This document shows positions 12,251 through 23,600 of a stretch of 64,000 nucleotides of DNA, in pieces; positions within the stretch are counted from its first letter, which is position 1; every line of letters begins with the position of its first letter. Made by a program: the position numbers and the translations under genes. The stretch comes from Pampus argenteus (taxonomy: Eukaryota > Chordata > Actinopteri > Scombriformes > Stromateidae). The notes under the pieces were generated by a model. It saw only the letters and a list, made by a program, of their open reading frames with translations. It searched no databases and was not told where the DNA came from. The stretch spans positions 22,572,501-22,636,500 of the forward strand of contig CM072875.1 in assembly GCA_036937835.1 (NCBI GenBank). Direction: 5' to 3'.

Positions 12251-12922
12251 ATGGCGGAGCTGAACCGACAGCTGCAAGAATATCTGCAGCAATCCAAAAA
12301 CGGTGCGAAGACCGTCTCCCAGTCCGGCCCCAGCGCTGTGGTGGACCTGGATGACACAGAACCGGTTCCTGGGAGCTGGTTCGGGCGGTGGTCCAGCCCG
12401 TGGTCCGGCAGCCCGGCCACCCAGAGCTCCGGGGGGAGCAGCGGTGTTTCCTGGCAGTGGTGGGCCGAGCCCGACCCCTGCCTGCCGGGCCTGAGCCGGC
12501 GGCAGCGGCTGGTCGGCTGCGCGCTGTGCGGCGCGTTTTCCGCGCTGTGTTTCGGGCTGTCCGCGCTGTACGCGCCGCTGCTACTGCTGTACGCGCGCAA
12601 GTTCGCGCTGCTGTGGTCGCTCGGTTCGCTATTCGCCATCGCGGCGGTGGCGGTGCTGCGGGGCCCCAGCAGGCTGGCTGCCGGCTTGCCAACCTCCCCC
12701 GGGGCCGCCGTGTACCTGTGTGCCCTCGGAGGAACTCTGTACGCGGCGCTGAGCCTCCACAGCACCGTGCTGACCGCGCTGGGAGCCGCCATGCAGATCG
12801 CCGTTATCGTCGGGTGTGTGGTGTCCCTGCTGCCCGGGGGCAGCGCCGGCCTGCGCTTCATGGGCGGGATGGCGGCGTCCGTCATCAAACGGACCGTCAC
12901 CGGGAAAACTATGGCGATCTGA
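12251..12922 (+). CDS. sft2d3: SFT2 domain containing 3 (vesicle transport protein SFT2C), intronless
   Basis: Single uninterrupted frame of 223 codons, close to human SFT2D3 (about 215), which is also intronless. SFT2 proteins are small tetraspanning membrane proteins of the Golgi/endosome that assist fusion of retrograde vesicles. The N-terminal 90 residues are hydrophilic and Ser/Gly/Trp-rich and begin MAELNRQLQEYL. Four hydrophobic segments follow, roughly at residues 92-115, 119-142, 155-175 and 180-197. The tail reads GLRFMGGM, then KRTV, the SFT2 C-terminal pattern. The gene lies between the DUSP gene and wdr33, and in human SFT2D3 also adjoins WDR33, which supports orthology. The GC-rich coding exon contrasts with its AT-rich flanks. 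A poly(A) signal lies at 13,190-13,195. Confidence 0.95.
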   Translation: MAELNRQLQEYLQQSKNGAKTVSQSGPSAVVDLDDTEPVPGSWFGRWSSPWSGSPATQSSGGSSGVSWQWWAEPDPCLPGLSRRQRLVGCALCGAFSALCFGLSALYAPLLLLYARKFALLWSLGSLFAIAAVAVLRGPSRLAAGLPTSPGAAVYLCALGGTLYAALSLHSTVLTALGAAMQIAVIVGCVVSLLPGGSAGLRFMGGMAASVIKRTVTGKTMAI

Positions 12923-13189
12923 CCGCAGACCGAGAGCGGCGGGTCCGGGGGAGCAGTTTAACGCCAGGACTCTGCAGGCTGCTGTGGCCCCACACCGAGA
13001 CATTAATCATGTAAACAGACTGATAATTGATTAGTGGCTGCTGCCAGCTGAACTGTGGACTCACATGAGACACTGAGGACCAAACTGTTAAAGAGACTTC
13101 CAGCTGTAACATTATTAACTGTGAACTTTTTCTTTCTTTATATTTTGTTGAGTTGGAGTTCAGGTGTATAAAAACAGTTTAATACAGAA

Positions 13190-13195
13190 AATAAA
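13190..13195 (+). terminator. sft2d3: Poly(A) signal AATAAA for sft2d3
   Basis: Canonical AATAAA about 270 bp after the sft2d3 stop codon, followed by an AT-rich stretch. It is the first canonical hexamer downstream of the gene. Confidence 0.6.
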
Positions 13196-13453
13196 AACTA
13201 AACATCAACTCTGAGTTCATATTTGTTGTGTACAAAGAGACCAAATTCTATTTACAGTGGAAAAAGTCGTCTAAACAAACAAATAAAACTTCTTTTCTGC
13301 TAGTTGTAGGTTTGAATGTTCAGCCTGCTGCTGTTAATAACTGGAACTCACCATTTCTAACCAGGTTTAAACTGTCTGTGTGCAGACATGGAAAAACAAG
13401 TGAAACCACATACAGTCACTTCTGAAACTAAAACACTGAATAATTATTATTGG

Positions 13454-14068
13454 CAGTGGTTGAAGTACTCAGAACCTGCAGTAAAACTACCAATACATAA
13501 TGAAAAAGTACTCCATAAAAAAATCCTACTACATCATAAGTATTGTGATCTTGATGTAGTTAAAGTACTGCAGTAACAGTACATAAGTATAGTGATCTTG
13601 ATGTAGTTAAAGTACTGCAGTATCAGTAGTGACTGATATATTAATATATATGACATCATTATATTATTAATACTGAAGCATCAGTGTTAGAGCAGCATGT
13701 TACTGTTGTAGCTGCTGGAGGTGGAGCTAGTTTCAACTACTTTATATACAGTTAGATAGTTTAGTCCAGTGGTTCCCAACCTAGGGGTCGGGGCCCTCCA
13801 AAGGGTCACCAGATAAATCTGAGGGGTCGTGAGATGATTAATGGGAGAGGAAAGAAGAAGAAACAAAGTTCTGATACACAAATCTGTTTTCAGCTTTTGG
13901 ACTTTTTCTCTAATCTTTGATTTTTGCTGAAATATTGGATCATTTGAACATTTATTGAAATGAAACCATGTGAGAAGTTTAGAGGTAAAAATCACTATTT
14001 GGTGGAGCTGTTAACAACTCATAGACATCTGAAATAAAGTAAATGTACTTTGTTACTTTCCACCACTG
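13454..14068. mobile_element. Non-autonomous hAT-like element (MITE), near full length
   Basis: The element begins CAGTGGTTGAAGTACT and ends TACTTTCCACCACTG, an inverted terminal repeat of the hAT type, and it encodes no protein. The interior from about 13,550 to 14,035 matches 26,900-27,360 almost base for base. That shared part includes the segment GGTTCCCAACCTAGGGGTC. I could not find a convincing target-site duplication. Related terminal fragments lie at about 10,140-10,215, 24,200-24,290 and 39,425-39,510. Confidence 0.8.
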
Positions 14069-14321
14069 ATCTCTGAGTAGAAGCTACAGGCTGCTGCAAC
14101 ATCAATAGCAGAAAATCCACTTAACATCTTAAAACTCACCTTTTCAATCTTTCTCTTTAGCATAAATTCTTATTCAAGCACTGAAATATTTTGTTGTATT
14201 TTTACTGTCTTACCGTATTTTGTTGTTTGTTTAACTTCAGGCTGCAACTAAAATGTCAGACTGCTCCTTTAAGACTTGAACATGTTGAGCTGTTGGTGAG
14301 ACAGAGTTTGAAGTGTGAATC

Positions 14322-14327
14322 TTTATT
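14322..14327 (-). terminator. wdr33: Poly(A) signal for wdr33
   Basis: TTTATT on the plus strand is AATAAA on the minus strand, about 320 bp beyond the wdr33 stop codon. It would define a short 3' UTR. Confidence 0.55.
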
Positions 14328-14642
14328 TGGTGAAAACACAAAAACATAGAAATCTTATACAAAAAAGGACAAAAAGAACAACCTGAAGACAAACTACCGA
14401 TGGGGAAATAAAAGGAGGCGACGGAGATACAAACATAGCTGATGATTCTCTACAATATTTTACAATAAAACATCTTTGATCCTGATCAGTGAGGCATTTC
14501 CTGTCGGCTCAGGTGCTCCATCAGTCCTGATTCTGATTTGTCTCACTGTGTCACATGACCCAAAGTCTTTCTGCACTGTCTGTCTCTTGTCACTGGACAC
14601 CAGAGGACAGGATGCTCATGGGAGTTTTTCTTTATATGAGGA

Positions 14643-17600
14643 TTACCGCCCTCGGCCACCCCCTCTCAGTACTCCTCTCGGTGCAGGTCCTCCTCTTCTG
14701 GGGACCGGTCCTGGTCCTCCTGCAGGACCCCAGCCGCCCCGTCCACCTCGTCCAGACGGACCATAACCACTGTCATCCCTCTGAGGAGGCCGACCTGTGA
14801 GCAGAAAATATACAAAATGATATTAATATTTATGTATATTTTATATTCCATTTAATATACAGCAGGGCCTAAAAGTCTGACACTACGAATGTTTTTCAGG
14901 AAGATAAAAGTTGTTGCTCGTCACCTCCATCGGCTCCGGGGGATTCCCGCTCTCGGGGGTCTCCGGTTCCCGGCCCGTCCTGCCACGGACGCTTGCGAGG
15001 AGGCAGAGATGCCATGTCCATCCCCTGCAGAGAGGAGGAGCGCTCACGGCCCACCGGGGATGACCCATCATGCATCTGCTGACCGTCCCGATAACCATCG
15101 TGACCTGACAGACAGGAAGATGAGCATGGTTGACAGAAACATTTGAGAATTGTTCCACTCGGTCTGTGACATTTCGTTGGCAGCTGAGATTTGTCCATCT
15201 TCCACCTTGTTATGGAATTTTTTTTTAGTAGTTGAGGCCACGTGTGAGCCTTGTGGTCCTCGGCAGTATTAATTGTTTGTCTTTGACTAGGTGCCACCAT
15301 ATCTCAACACTGTGGTGGCCAGGGTCGAAGAGACCTGCTGCTGCCTTCCTAGTCATAATAGATAGCTTGTTGTTGCCGTTCCAATCTGCGTAAACGGACA
15401 TCTGTGTCCCCAGACTAGAATATGCTGACAATAACACCTCCAAGAGTCAAAGACATTCTCTGGGGCGTGTAGGGTTTGGGTGTGATTTTGGGGTTTTAAG
15501 TATATCCACCATCATGAGTTCGTCAGAATGCGAGACTGACTCAAGCACTTCAGGTGTACTTTGAGAGTGTCGCTAGTTCTCCTTGGCCAAGCGTCAATAA
15601 ATAATACAGTATAAGACATCAGAGGCTCCTGAACACTTTCTTCCCTCCTGACCTCACCATTGACCTTTGACTTCAGCAATTTCTCCACAACACACCTGAA
15701 TCCTGATGACGTCGACACCAAATGCCACAACTGCTCGAATGCTTTGGACATTTCATGCAGAAAAGTTGCAACTCTCAGATACTGAGAAGTATTTGCATTA
15801 ATACGGGAAACAAAACAAGCAGCAGCAGCTTCGTTTGAGGCCGCTGCATCAGACTCACCTCCTCCTCTGGGGGGGCCCCCTCCCCGCGGCGGCCTCCCTC
15901 GGCCTCCATTGTCCCAGCCTCGACTCATCTCGTCAGGGCCATCAAAGCCCTCCTCCTGGCCACCATACTCGTCAGGGTAACCTCGACCTCCAGGGCGGCC
16001 GGGGCCTCCTCCTCTGAACCTGGAATGAGACCCTTTCACTTCAGACCTGTCAAACCTTTCAGGATCTGCTCTTACATTCAGGCTGAACAGCAGCTCACCT
16101 GTCGTCCCTCCGTCCTCTGAACTCGCCTCCGTCTCGGGGGAACCTGTCGTCGGGGCCCCAGTTCCCTCCGTTCCCTCCTCCTCTATGCCCTCCTCCCCCT
16201 CTGTGGCCTCCTCCTCCTCCCCCCTGGTAGCCGGGTCCAGGTCCAGGTCTCCAGCCCTCCTCTCCTCTGCCGTGAAAGTCCTGGCCTGCATCAAAGTCCT
16301 GTGGCCCGCGTCGACCCTGCTGGTTTTCCCCCCAGTAAGGCCCAGAGCCCTTGTCTGGTCCTCCAGGCCCTCCGGGGCCTTGGTGATCAGGGGGGCCCAT
16401 GTGGTGGTTGGACAGTGGCCCCCGAGGGTCTCCTGAAATAATCAGAAACAACAAGGGCTTTCTGTCAAACTGTTCATTGTTCCTGATCTACACTAGCAAA
16501 CCTTTCTAACGATTATTTTATTCTCTAGCCAGAAATGTCTAAAACCAAAGACTGTTGTTTTAGTGACATTTTGTGAAATAGGACAAATGTCTCCACATTT
16601 AGATATGTTGAAACTAAGATTAAGATGAAGATTTGGTGAGAGGCTTCAGGTGTTCCTTCTGAGTAGTTTTACCTTTGTTGTTGGGCCCCTGTGGCCCCAT
16701 CCCATGCATCATTGGCCCCGAGTTCTGGCCCTGGAAAAACAAAATCAGGTTTTATAAAGTCCCAACAGTTTCACGTCACTGCAGTACAGAGACCTGAACT
16801 CACCTGGTGCTGCAGGTATGGGGGCCCCTGCATGTTTCCATGAGGTCCTTGCATATTTCCTGGGGGCCCCTGCATGTTTCCATGGGGTCCCTGCATGTTT
16901 CCATGGGGCCCCTGCATGTTTCCCGGAGGCCCCTGCATGTTTCCCGGAGGCCCATGCATCCCTCCCGGGGGGCCCTGTATGTTGCCCATCCCATAGTTGT
17001 TTGGCATGTTGCCATGTGTCCTGGGTGGGGGCCCCATCATCCCACCCTGCATAGGACCCTGGGGGCCCATCATGTTCCCTTGAGGTGGCATCATGCCCCC
17101 CTGAGGTGGAGGCCCCTGAGGATCCCTGGGGCCCATTCCTCGAGGAGGGTGGCCCATCATCCCACCAGGGGGCCCCTGCATCCCTCTGGGTCCAGGACCC
17201 ATGCCATGAGGCCCTTGGGGGCCCATGTTCCTGGGAGGGCCAGGATGTCTCTGTATGTCTGGTGGTCCCATCATGCCTTGAGGGGGGCCCTGGTGAGACT
17301 GGGGTCCAGAGGGAGGCCCCAACTGTCCAGGGGGCATGAAAGGAGGCTGCATGCTCATAGGGAGCCCCATGTTGTTGGGCATCTGCTGGGGAGGCATGTT
17401 TGGGGGAAATCCTTGCTGGCCAGGCGGCATGGGGCCTCCAGGACCCCCTGGACCCCCTGGGCCAGGGAAGGGGGGCATCGGGCCTTGTCCCTGAGGGGGC
17501 CCCATGTTCCCATCTGAACCCATCCGGTCCATCTTCATCTGCTGAAAAAGCAAAGATACAAAAGAGTAAATGAGGTTATGTGGTTATGGGGCCTGCTGGG

Positions 17601-20600
17601 TGGTTACAGGGGCCGACTGGACATTTTTTTAATACTGGAACCCTAGAGCTGCAATGATTTGTTAATCTATTAGTCAAATGACAGAAAATGAATCTGCAAC
17701 TACTAAGCAGCTTTCATTACTTAATTATTTGATGTTCAAAGTTACACTAGGTTTAGTGTCCACAAACACTACAATATGTATGTATCAATATATGAACTTT
17801 ACATGTTGCATTCAAAGGTTTTGAGTTACTGGTGAAGACAAAGCGCTCACCTCCAGAAGCATGGGATTGGTGTACTGCAGAGCTGCCATCTCCTGCTCAA
17901 TCTCTGCTTGAGTTTTCTTCTTCATGTCCACTTTCTGCTCCACCTTCCGGTCTTTCAAATCTGCACCAGGGGGCATCATGGGTACTTTATTCTCTGCCCA
18001 AGCCTGTAGTGAGGAGACCACAGTTTATACAGTTTACATAATATATTATACTTGTGTTAAAGTCAAACCATGTGCACATGACATTAAAAAAACCAATGAA
18101 CTAATCTCAATTTGCAATGTTTCATGCTCTTTTTGCAGTAAGGAGGGTGAATTAGGAAAAATTGTAAGGAAAAGAATGTGATTTTTAAAAAACTACTACC
18201 AATGAAGAGTTGGTAGCCCTTTCATACGGAAAAGTTGCGGTAATTTGGCAAAATTGCAACCTTTTGCAGAGATTGCAAAGATTTCTTGAATGTGCATGAA
18301 TTACTGCGATTTCCTGGAGGGACTGATTAACAGAAGTACTCTGGTAACTGAATAGTTATGGTGAATGCCTCTTAACTGCAATGTCTCTGGTCTGAGTCGG
18401 GCTTGGGACCCCAAAAATAATAACCAAAAAAATTAAAAACACTAATAGGACACGGAAAAGTTGAGAAAAAAAAAAACAGAAAAAACTATGTGAAAGGAAC
18501 ATGTTCATCATTGACCTCTATCTTGTTCACTTAGCAGCTTGAGTTTTGATGTTCAAATATTCATTCACTTGCTGTGGCAGCATTTACCTGCTGGAACTGT
18601 GCTGGGATCGGTTTGGCATACGGCACTTTCTTTTGTGGGACCTTCTTGGCATCTTTACCCATGACCTCGTCCATGCCCCAGTCCAGACCAGGAATTGACA
18701 TCTCCTCAGGAGCTGCCTCTTTACCTGGAGACAAGAGCCACAGCTGAGTCACATCTGATACTGTGTAGGACCTTTTTAACAATCAATATATAAAGAAAAG
18801 AAATTAGATTTTTACTAAGGTTTCAGTCAAGAGGTATGAGTAGGTAGCACTGAGGCCGATATAATACAGGGCAGTATCATCAGCATACAAAGAGAAACTA
18901 AAGAACTGAGTTCATAATCAACAATTACTTGTGTCGAATAAATATGAAGGAGTCCAATGGAAATGTAATAACATTTTTTGCATTTTTTAAACAAATAAGA
19001 TAAATATCTATTAAACTTCTAAAAAATACAAAAAACATAAAAGATAAAACATCAAATTAATTAAAATTTAACACAACTTAATGACATTCTTAAAATAGTA
19101 GAAGAACTAAAGAATATCCAAAATTTAGAGGATGAAGTCAACAACAATTTTATAACAATTTCCAAGAAATCTACAGTGTAATGTCCAAAAGAAAAGTGTT
19201 ACATTGGTTTAGTTGAAGTACAAACTCGCTATATATAACTTAATTGTTAATTAGCTTAAATTCTTACTAAATGACTGAAAATACTTAATAATAAATTATT
19301 GGAATATTAGACACTTTCTTAAAAAACTCTTTAATGAGCACATTTCCCATCATATAATAACCAAATTAAATAAAAAGAGAACAGTTACACAGCAGACACT
19401 TATATCAAACTACAACTCAACCTACTTAACTTTTATTTCAACTGTTCATTAAATATGTGCAAATTACTCAGAACATTTAAAGCATTACCTACTTTGTTCT
19501 CATTACATTACAACTTTCTCCTCAAAATATTAAGAGTATATTGTTGAAATGTGATTTTAGACAAGCCTAATAGCCCAATACTAATACACTAGGGCAGGCG
19601 CGGCTGGTTGTAGAGTTGGTCATCCACCAATCAGAAGGTCGGTGGTTTGATCCCAGTTTATCCAAGTAACGTCTATCTGGAAAGTTGTTGTTGATGCTAC
19701 AGCTTCTGGCTGATCAGTGTAGCTGTTTGGTACTTCACTACTGGCTCTAATGTCGCCATTGCATTTTGATATTGTGACAACGCCAAAGTACAGATTCAGG
19801 GTAAACGGTAAGCTTTACGGCGTTTTCACATATCACTCACTGAATATAGCGTAAAGTTTACGCTATATTCAGTGAGTGATATGTGAAAACCAGTCGGAAG
19901 TAGGCAAAGTCAAAAACACACACAGGATATATATCACCAGAAGGCAGTTTCTTTTCTTGACATCTGGAAACGTGCAGACGGTCCCTGAGAGTTGAAGGAT
20001 GAGACTTACTGCTCTGCTCCTGCTCCATGGCCGCCTTCAGCTGGTCAGGGATTCCCATCCCGGGGATCGAAGCCAGACTGTTGGGCTCCACGTCATCTGA
20101 AACACAAACACATCAACTATTAAATCACATGTAAATCTGGAAACAGCAGCCTTCCCAACGTGTTTATTCCAACAAACTCAATGTTTTGTGATTTGATCTG
20201 TGTGTCGTATTAATCGCTACCTTAATATGGATTCTGGATAGTTTGCCAAAACTCCAGGGTAAACTCACATATTGTAGAGCCAGGAACCAGACCCAATGAA
20301 AACCCACCTTTATAAAGTTGTATTTGACTCCCCTCGTTTACAATCTAATTTAGTGTGTTAGTTATTTAAATAGGCTCTCCAATCTATCTGGGAAGAACAA
20401 TATTCTTCTCAGGAGTGTTTGTCTCCCACCTATAAAAGGTAAACAACAATGCTACTTATATCAGTTAATATTGTTTACACAAACAAATCATCATCCTCAG
20501 CATAAGCTAAAACTGACTACAAACTCACACAAATATTAATTTAACCAAATAAATCAATACTACTGACTGTATAAACTATGGATGATGTGTCTCCACTTCC

Positions 20601-23600
20601 TGCCACTATTCAAACGTAAAGCCAAAATATCTTGTTTTCTGGTAGCTGGTATTAAGCTCTAATGCTAAATACCAGGGCTAAGTTAATTCATGATCAACTC
20701 TTGGAAAGACCAAGTCTGAACCAAATTTTATATTCACAGCTGCTCCGTTATCTAGCAACAGAAAGATGCAACAGAAACAAAAATCATTGGTGTGTATTTT
20801 GTCCTCCTGCGGCTCACCGTACTCCACGCCATCCTCTGACATCCCCGGCAGCAGGTTCAGGTTGTAGCGGTCCCTCATCTTATCACCCGGACGGTTCCTC
20901 GTCCAGAATTTACTGAAAGATAAATCACAGAAGAGTTAATATAGAGCAGAACATTTTACCCCAAACTGTGTGTACACAGGCTGTGTATATGCTGTGTTTT
21001 TGTTGTATACCGGTTGTATATATACGTTGTATATACACGTTTTAGTGGTACCTGGTGTGGTCGTTGGAACCTGAGCAGAGGATGTGACCCAGTGGGTGCC
21101 AGGCCAGACTCCAGATCATCCCCTCATGAGCCATCTCCATCCCTCCAACCTCCTTCTCCACTCTGACACAAACAACAACAATAAACAAACCAACACATTC
21201 ACAGGTTTTAGTTTGTGACACTTGGTAAACATGCTGGAATAAGTCTGTGATATGAGCTACTTTACTGCTGTTATGTTAAAAAAATCAGTTCATAGTTGAA
21301 AAGATCAACAACAATCATTGATTCAAGTAAAAAATCTAAATGTATGTTTCTCTTCTGCATCTCTTCTGTTTTTAATCTACTGTTAATGATGATGATTAAT
21401 AACACTTCCATGTTGTTGTGGATGGTGATAAAGCATTGTTAGTCATTGACAGAGCTGTTTATCTTTGTTACCCTGTGTGCCAGAAGAGCAGAGAACCATC
21501 CGAGCCTCCGCTGGCAAACAGGCCCTCATGAACGGGATGCCACGCCACCGCTGAGGACACAAACAGGAGATCCGTTTACATGCACAGACCACCGTCACCT
21601 TCTTCTTTTTTTTACCTCAGTGTTAGACTGGACATGATACTGGTCTGATATCAAAACCAACATATTTTAATGTTGCTGTGTCTAATGCATTAATTGCTGT
21701 TCAAAACACAAACTCAAGCAAACTTTGCATCAGTAAAATACAGAAGCTATAAAAATAATGATTCAAAAGAGTAAAACTGCTTTGATAAATAATCCTTTAG
21801 GTTTGTTTATGCTGGTGTGAAAGGCTGCATATTTAATATACATTTGTATATCATTTTATTAGATAGCTGATAGTAGGCAAGCAGACAGTACACAAGGGAA
21901 GAGGGTGGTGAATAACACCGTAATTACGGTACTGCAAAAGTGCTCCGCAGATGCACTTTTTAAGAAGACTCCAAGTAAATGATGTTTCTCTTCAGTTAGT
22001 GTTAAAGAGTTTAATCAGGTATGCTCACCTGTCAATACTGGTGCAATATTACCTTGCTGGTTTTATAAGCTGTAGTGGTCTGATTATGGTTTGATTTAGT
22101 ATCAATGATGTAACGTATGTATGTCTGTCTGGAAGATAAATGTTTTGTGATTCAGGAACATCCGAGAAGAATTTCCCAGGAAGCTGCCACAGAAAGGAAA
22201 ACGGCATACCATTTCTTCTTCACTGGTTTTCTGTGTCTATCCTTCACATATGCCCAGTCGGAGGAAAACTGGTGTTTTAATGTGGACGGAGGTTTTTGCA
22301 GAAACAAGGTGACACTGCTGCTGTGAACACAGGTCTATATATCTTGAAAACAGTGTTTTAACGTGTCTGATAGGTGACATATGTTCTGTGATCTTCACCT
22401 GAACAGAGTGGAACACCTGAACATTTGATTCCAGGTGAGACAGTTTACAGTATACCTGTGGACAGGAAGCGCTGCTCCAACTCACCTGTTGCCTCCTTTT
22501 TGTGTCCTCTGAACACCTGCAGCTCCTCCTTCAGGTTCCTGATGTCGAACAGTTTACACAGGTGGTCACGTGATGCAGTCAGTAGCCAATTACCATTCAG
22601 GTTCCACTTCACCTCCATCACCGTGTTTTTATGGGCATGGCTGAGCAGAGAGAAACATGTTTTATTCAACAAAGTTTTTTTAACAAACAACATGAGGACA
22701 TTTTAGAAACAGGCAATGAAAGACAGGTCGAAGCGTTATGTAACGAGTCCCACAGGACCAACAGCAGCAACATGAGGATGAGCAAAACAAATAGAATACA
22801 TTCAATTAAAAAATAAGATGAATAATGAATAGACCTTGGAGGAAAGAACCGATTTCAAATTCACACATCATACACACCAAGTTATTAAATAATAATAATA
22901 ATATTTTATGTTTATAAATCAAAAGGTTCTTTAAACCCATCTTCATGTGAATTTATAAGTGCACAGGGTATAAAAATGAGTAAAGGCGAGTAAAACAACA
23001 TTTAATTCATATCTCAGTGAGAGCAGTGAGTTTAACATAACTGTTAACTGTGAACCTGGAACTGATTATTACAAAGACTTTGGTTTAAAACAAAGGAAAC
23101 AGGAAGTCGTTTGCTCTGATAATAACCTGCAGGGGGACCATGGACAGTAGGGAGGTTAGCGTCTCTAAAAATACTAAAACAATAGATGTTTTAAAAAAAA
23201 GTGAAAAAGATTCATTTAATATTTTTCATTTAATCCTGTCGGGTTTATCATTTCCTCTCGCCACCTCTTGCTGCACCGTGGTCCTCTGTTACTCTCCAGG
23301 CCCAAACTGTGAGCTTTGAAGGTGCATATTAACGGCTCGTGCTGCTCCCACTTTATATTTGTGTTGTTTTATTCTAGGATTCAATCAATTTACAGTCTCT
23401 CCTTTGTATAAAACATGGCAGGCCTTGCATCTAACAGCATACACTGCGTTCTTAGTTGCCATAAATTCATGCCAACTTTGGCATATGGGTTAAAAACGTA
23501 GGGTAAATGAAAAATGAAATCAGTCTATATTCCAGCTTGTCACAGACCTCCCTCATCAAAACGATACTTCCACTGCTGTGTGCTGTCAACCCAACTTTAG

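Noticed and set aside
12388..13014. 208-codon plus-strand frame and 147-223-codon minus-strand frames over sft2d3
   Set aside because: These are shadows of the GC-rich sft2d3 exon in other frames; the SFT2 frame alone has four hydrophobic helices and family motifs.
15512..16294. A single 260-codon protein spanning this interval
   Set aside because: It crosses the wdr33 acceptor at 16,019 and donor at 15,859; the exon between them is in phase with its wdr33 neighbours. Only the part beyond the donor is kept as a separate observation.
16807..17517. 236-codon plus-strand open frame
   Set aside because: It is antisense to the collagen-like wdr33 exon; the Gly-Pro-rich codons simply lack stops on the other strand.
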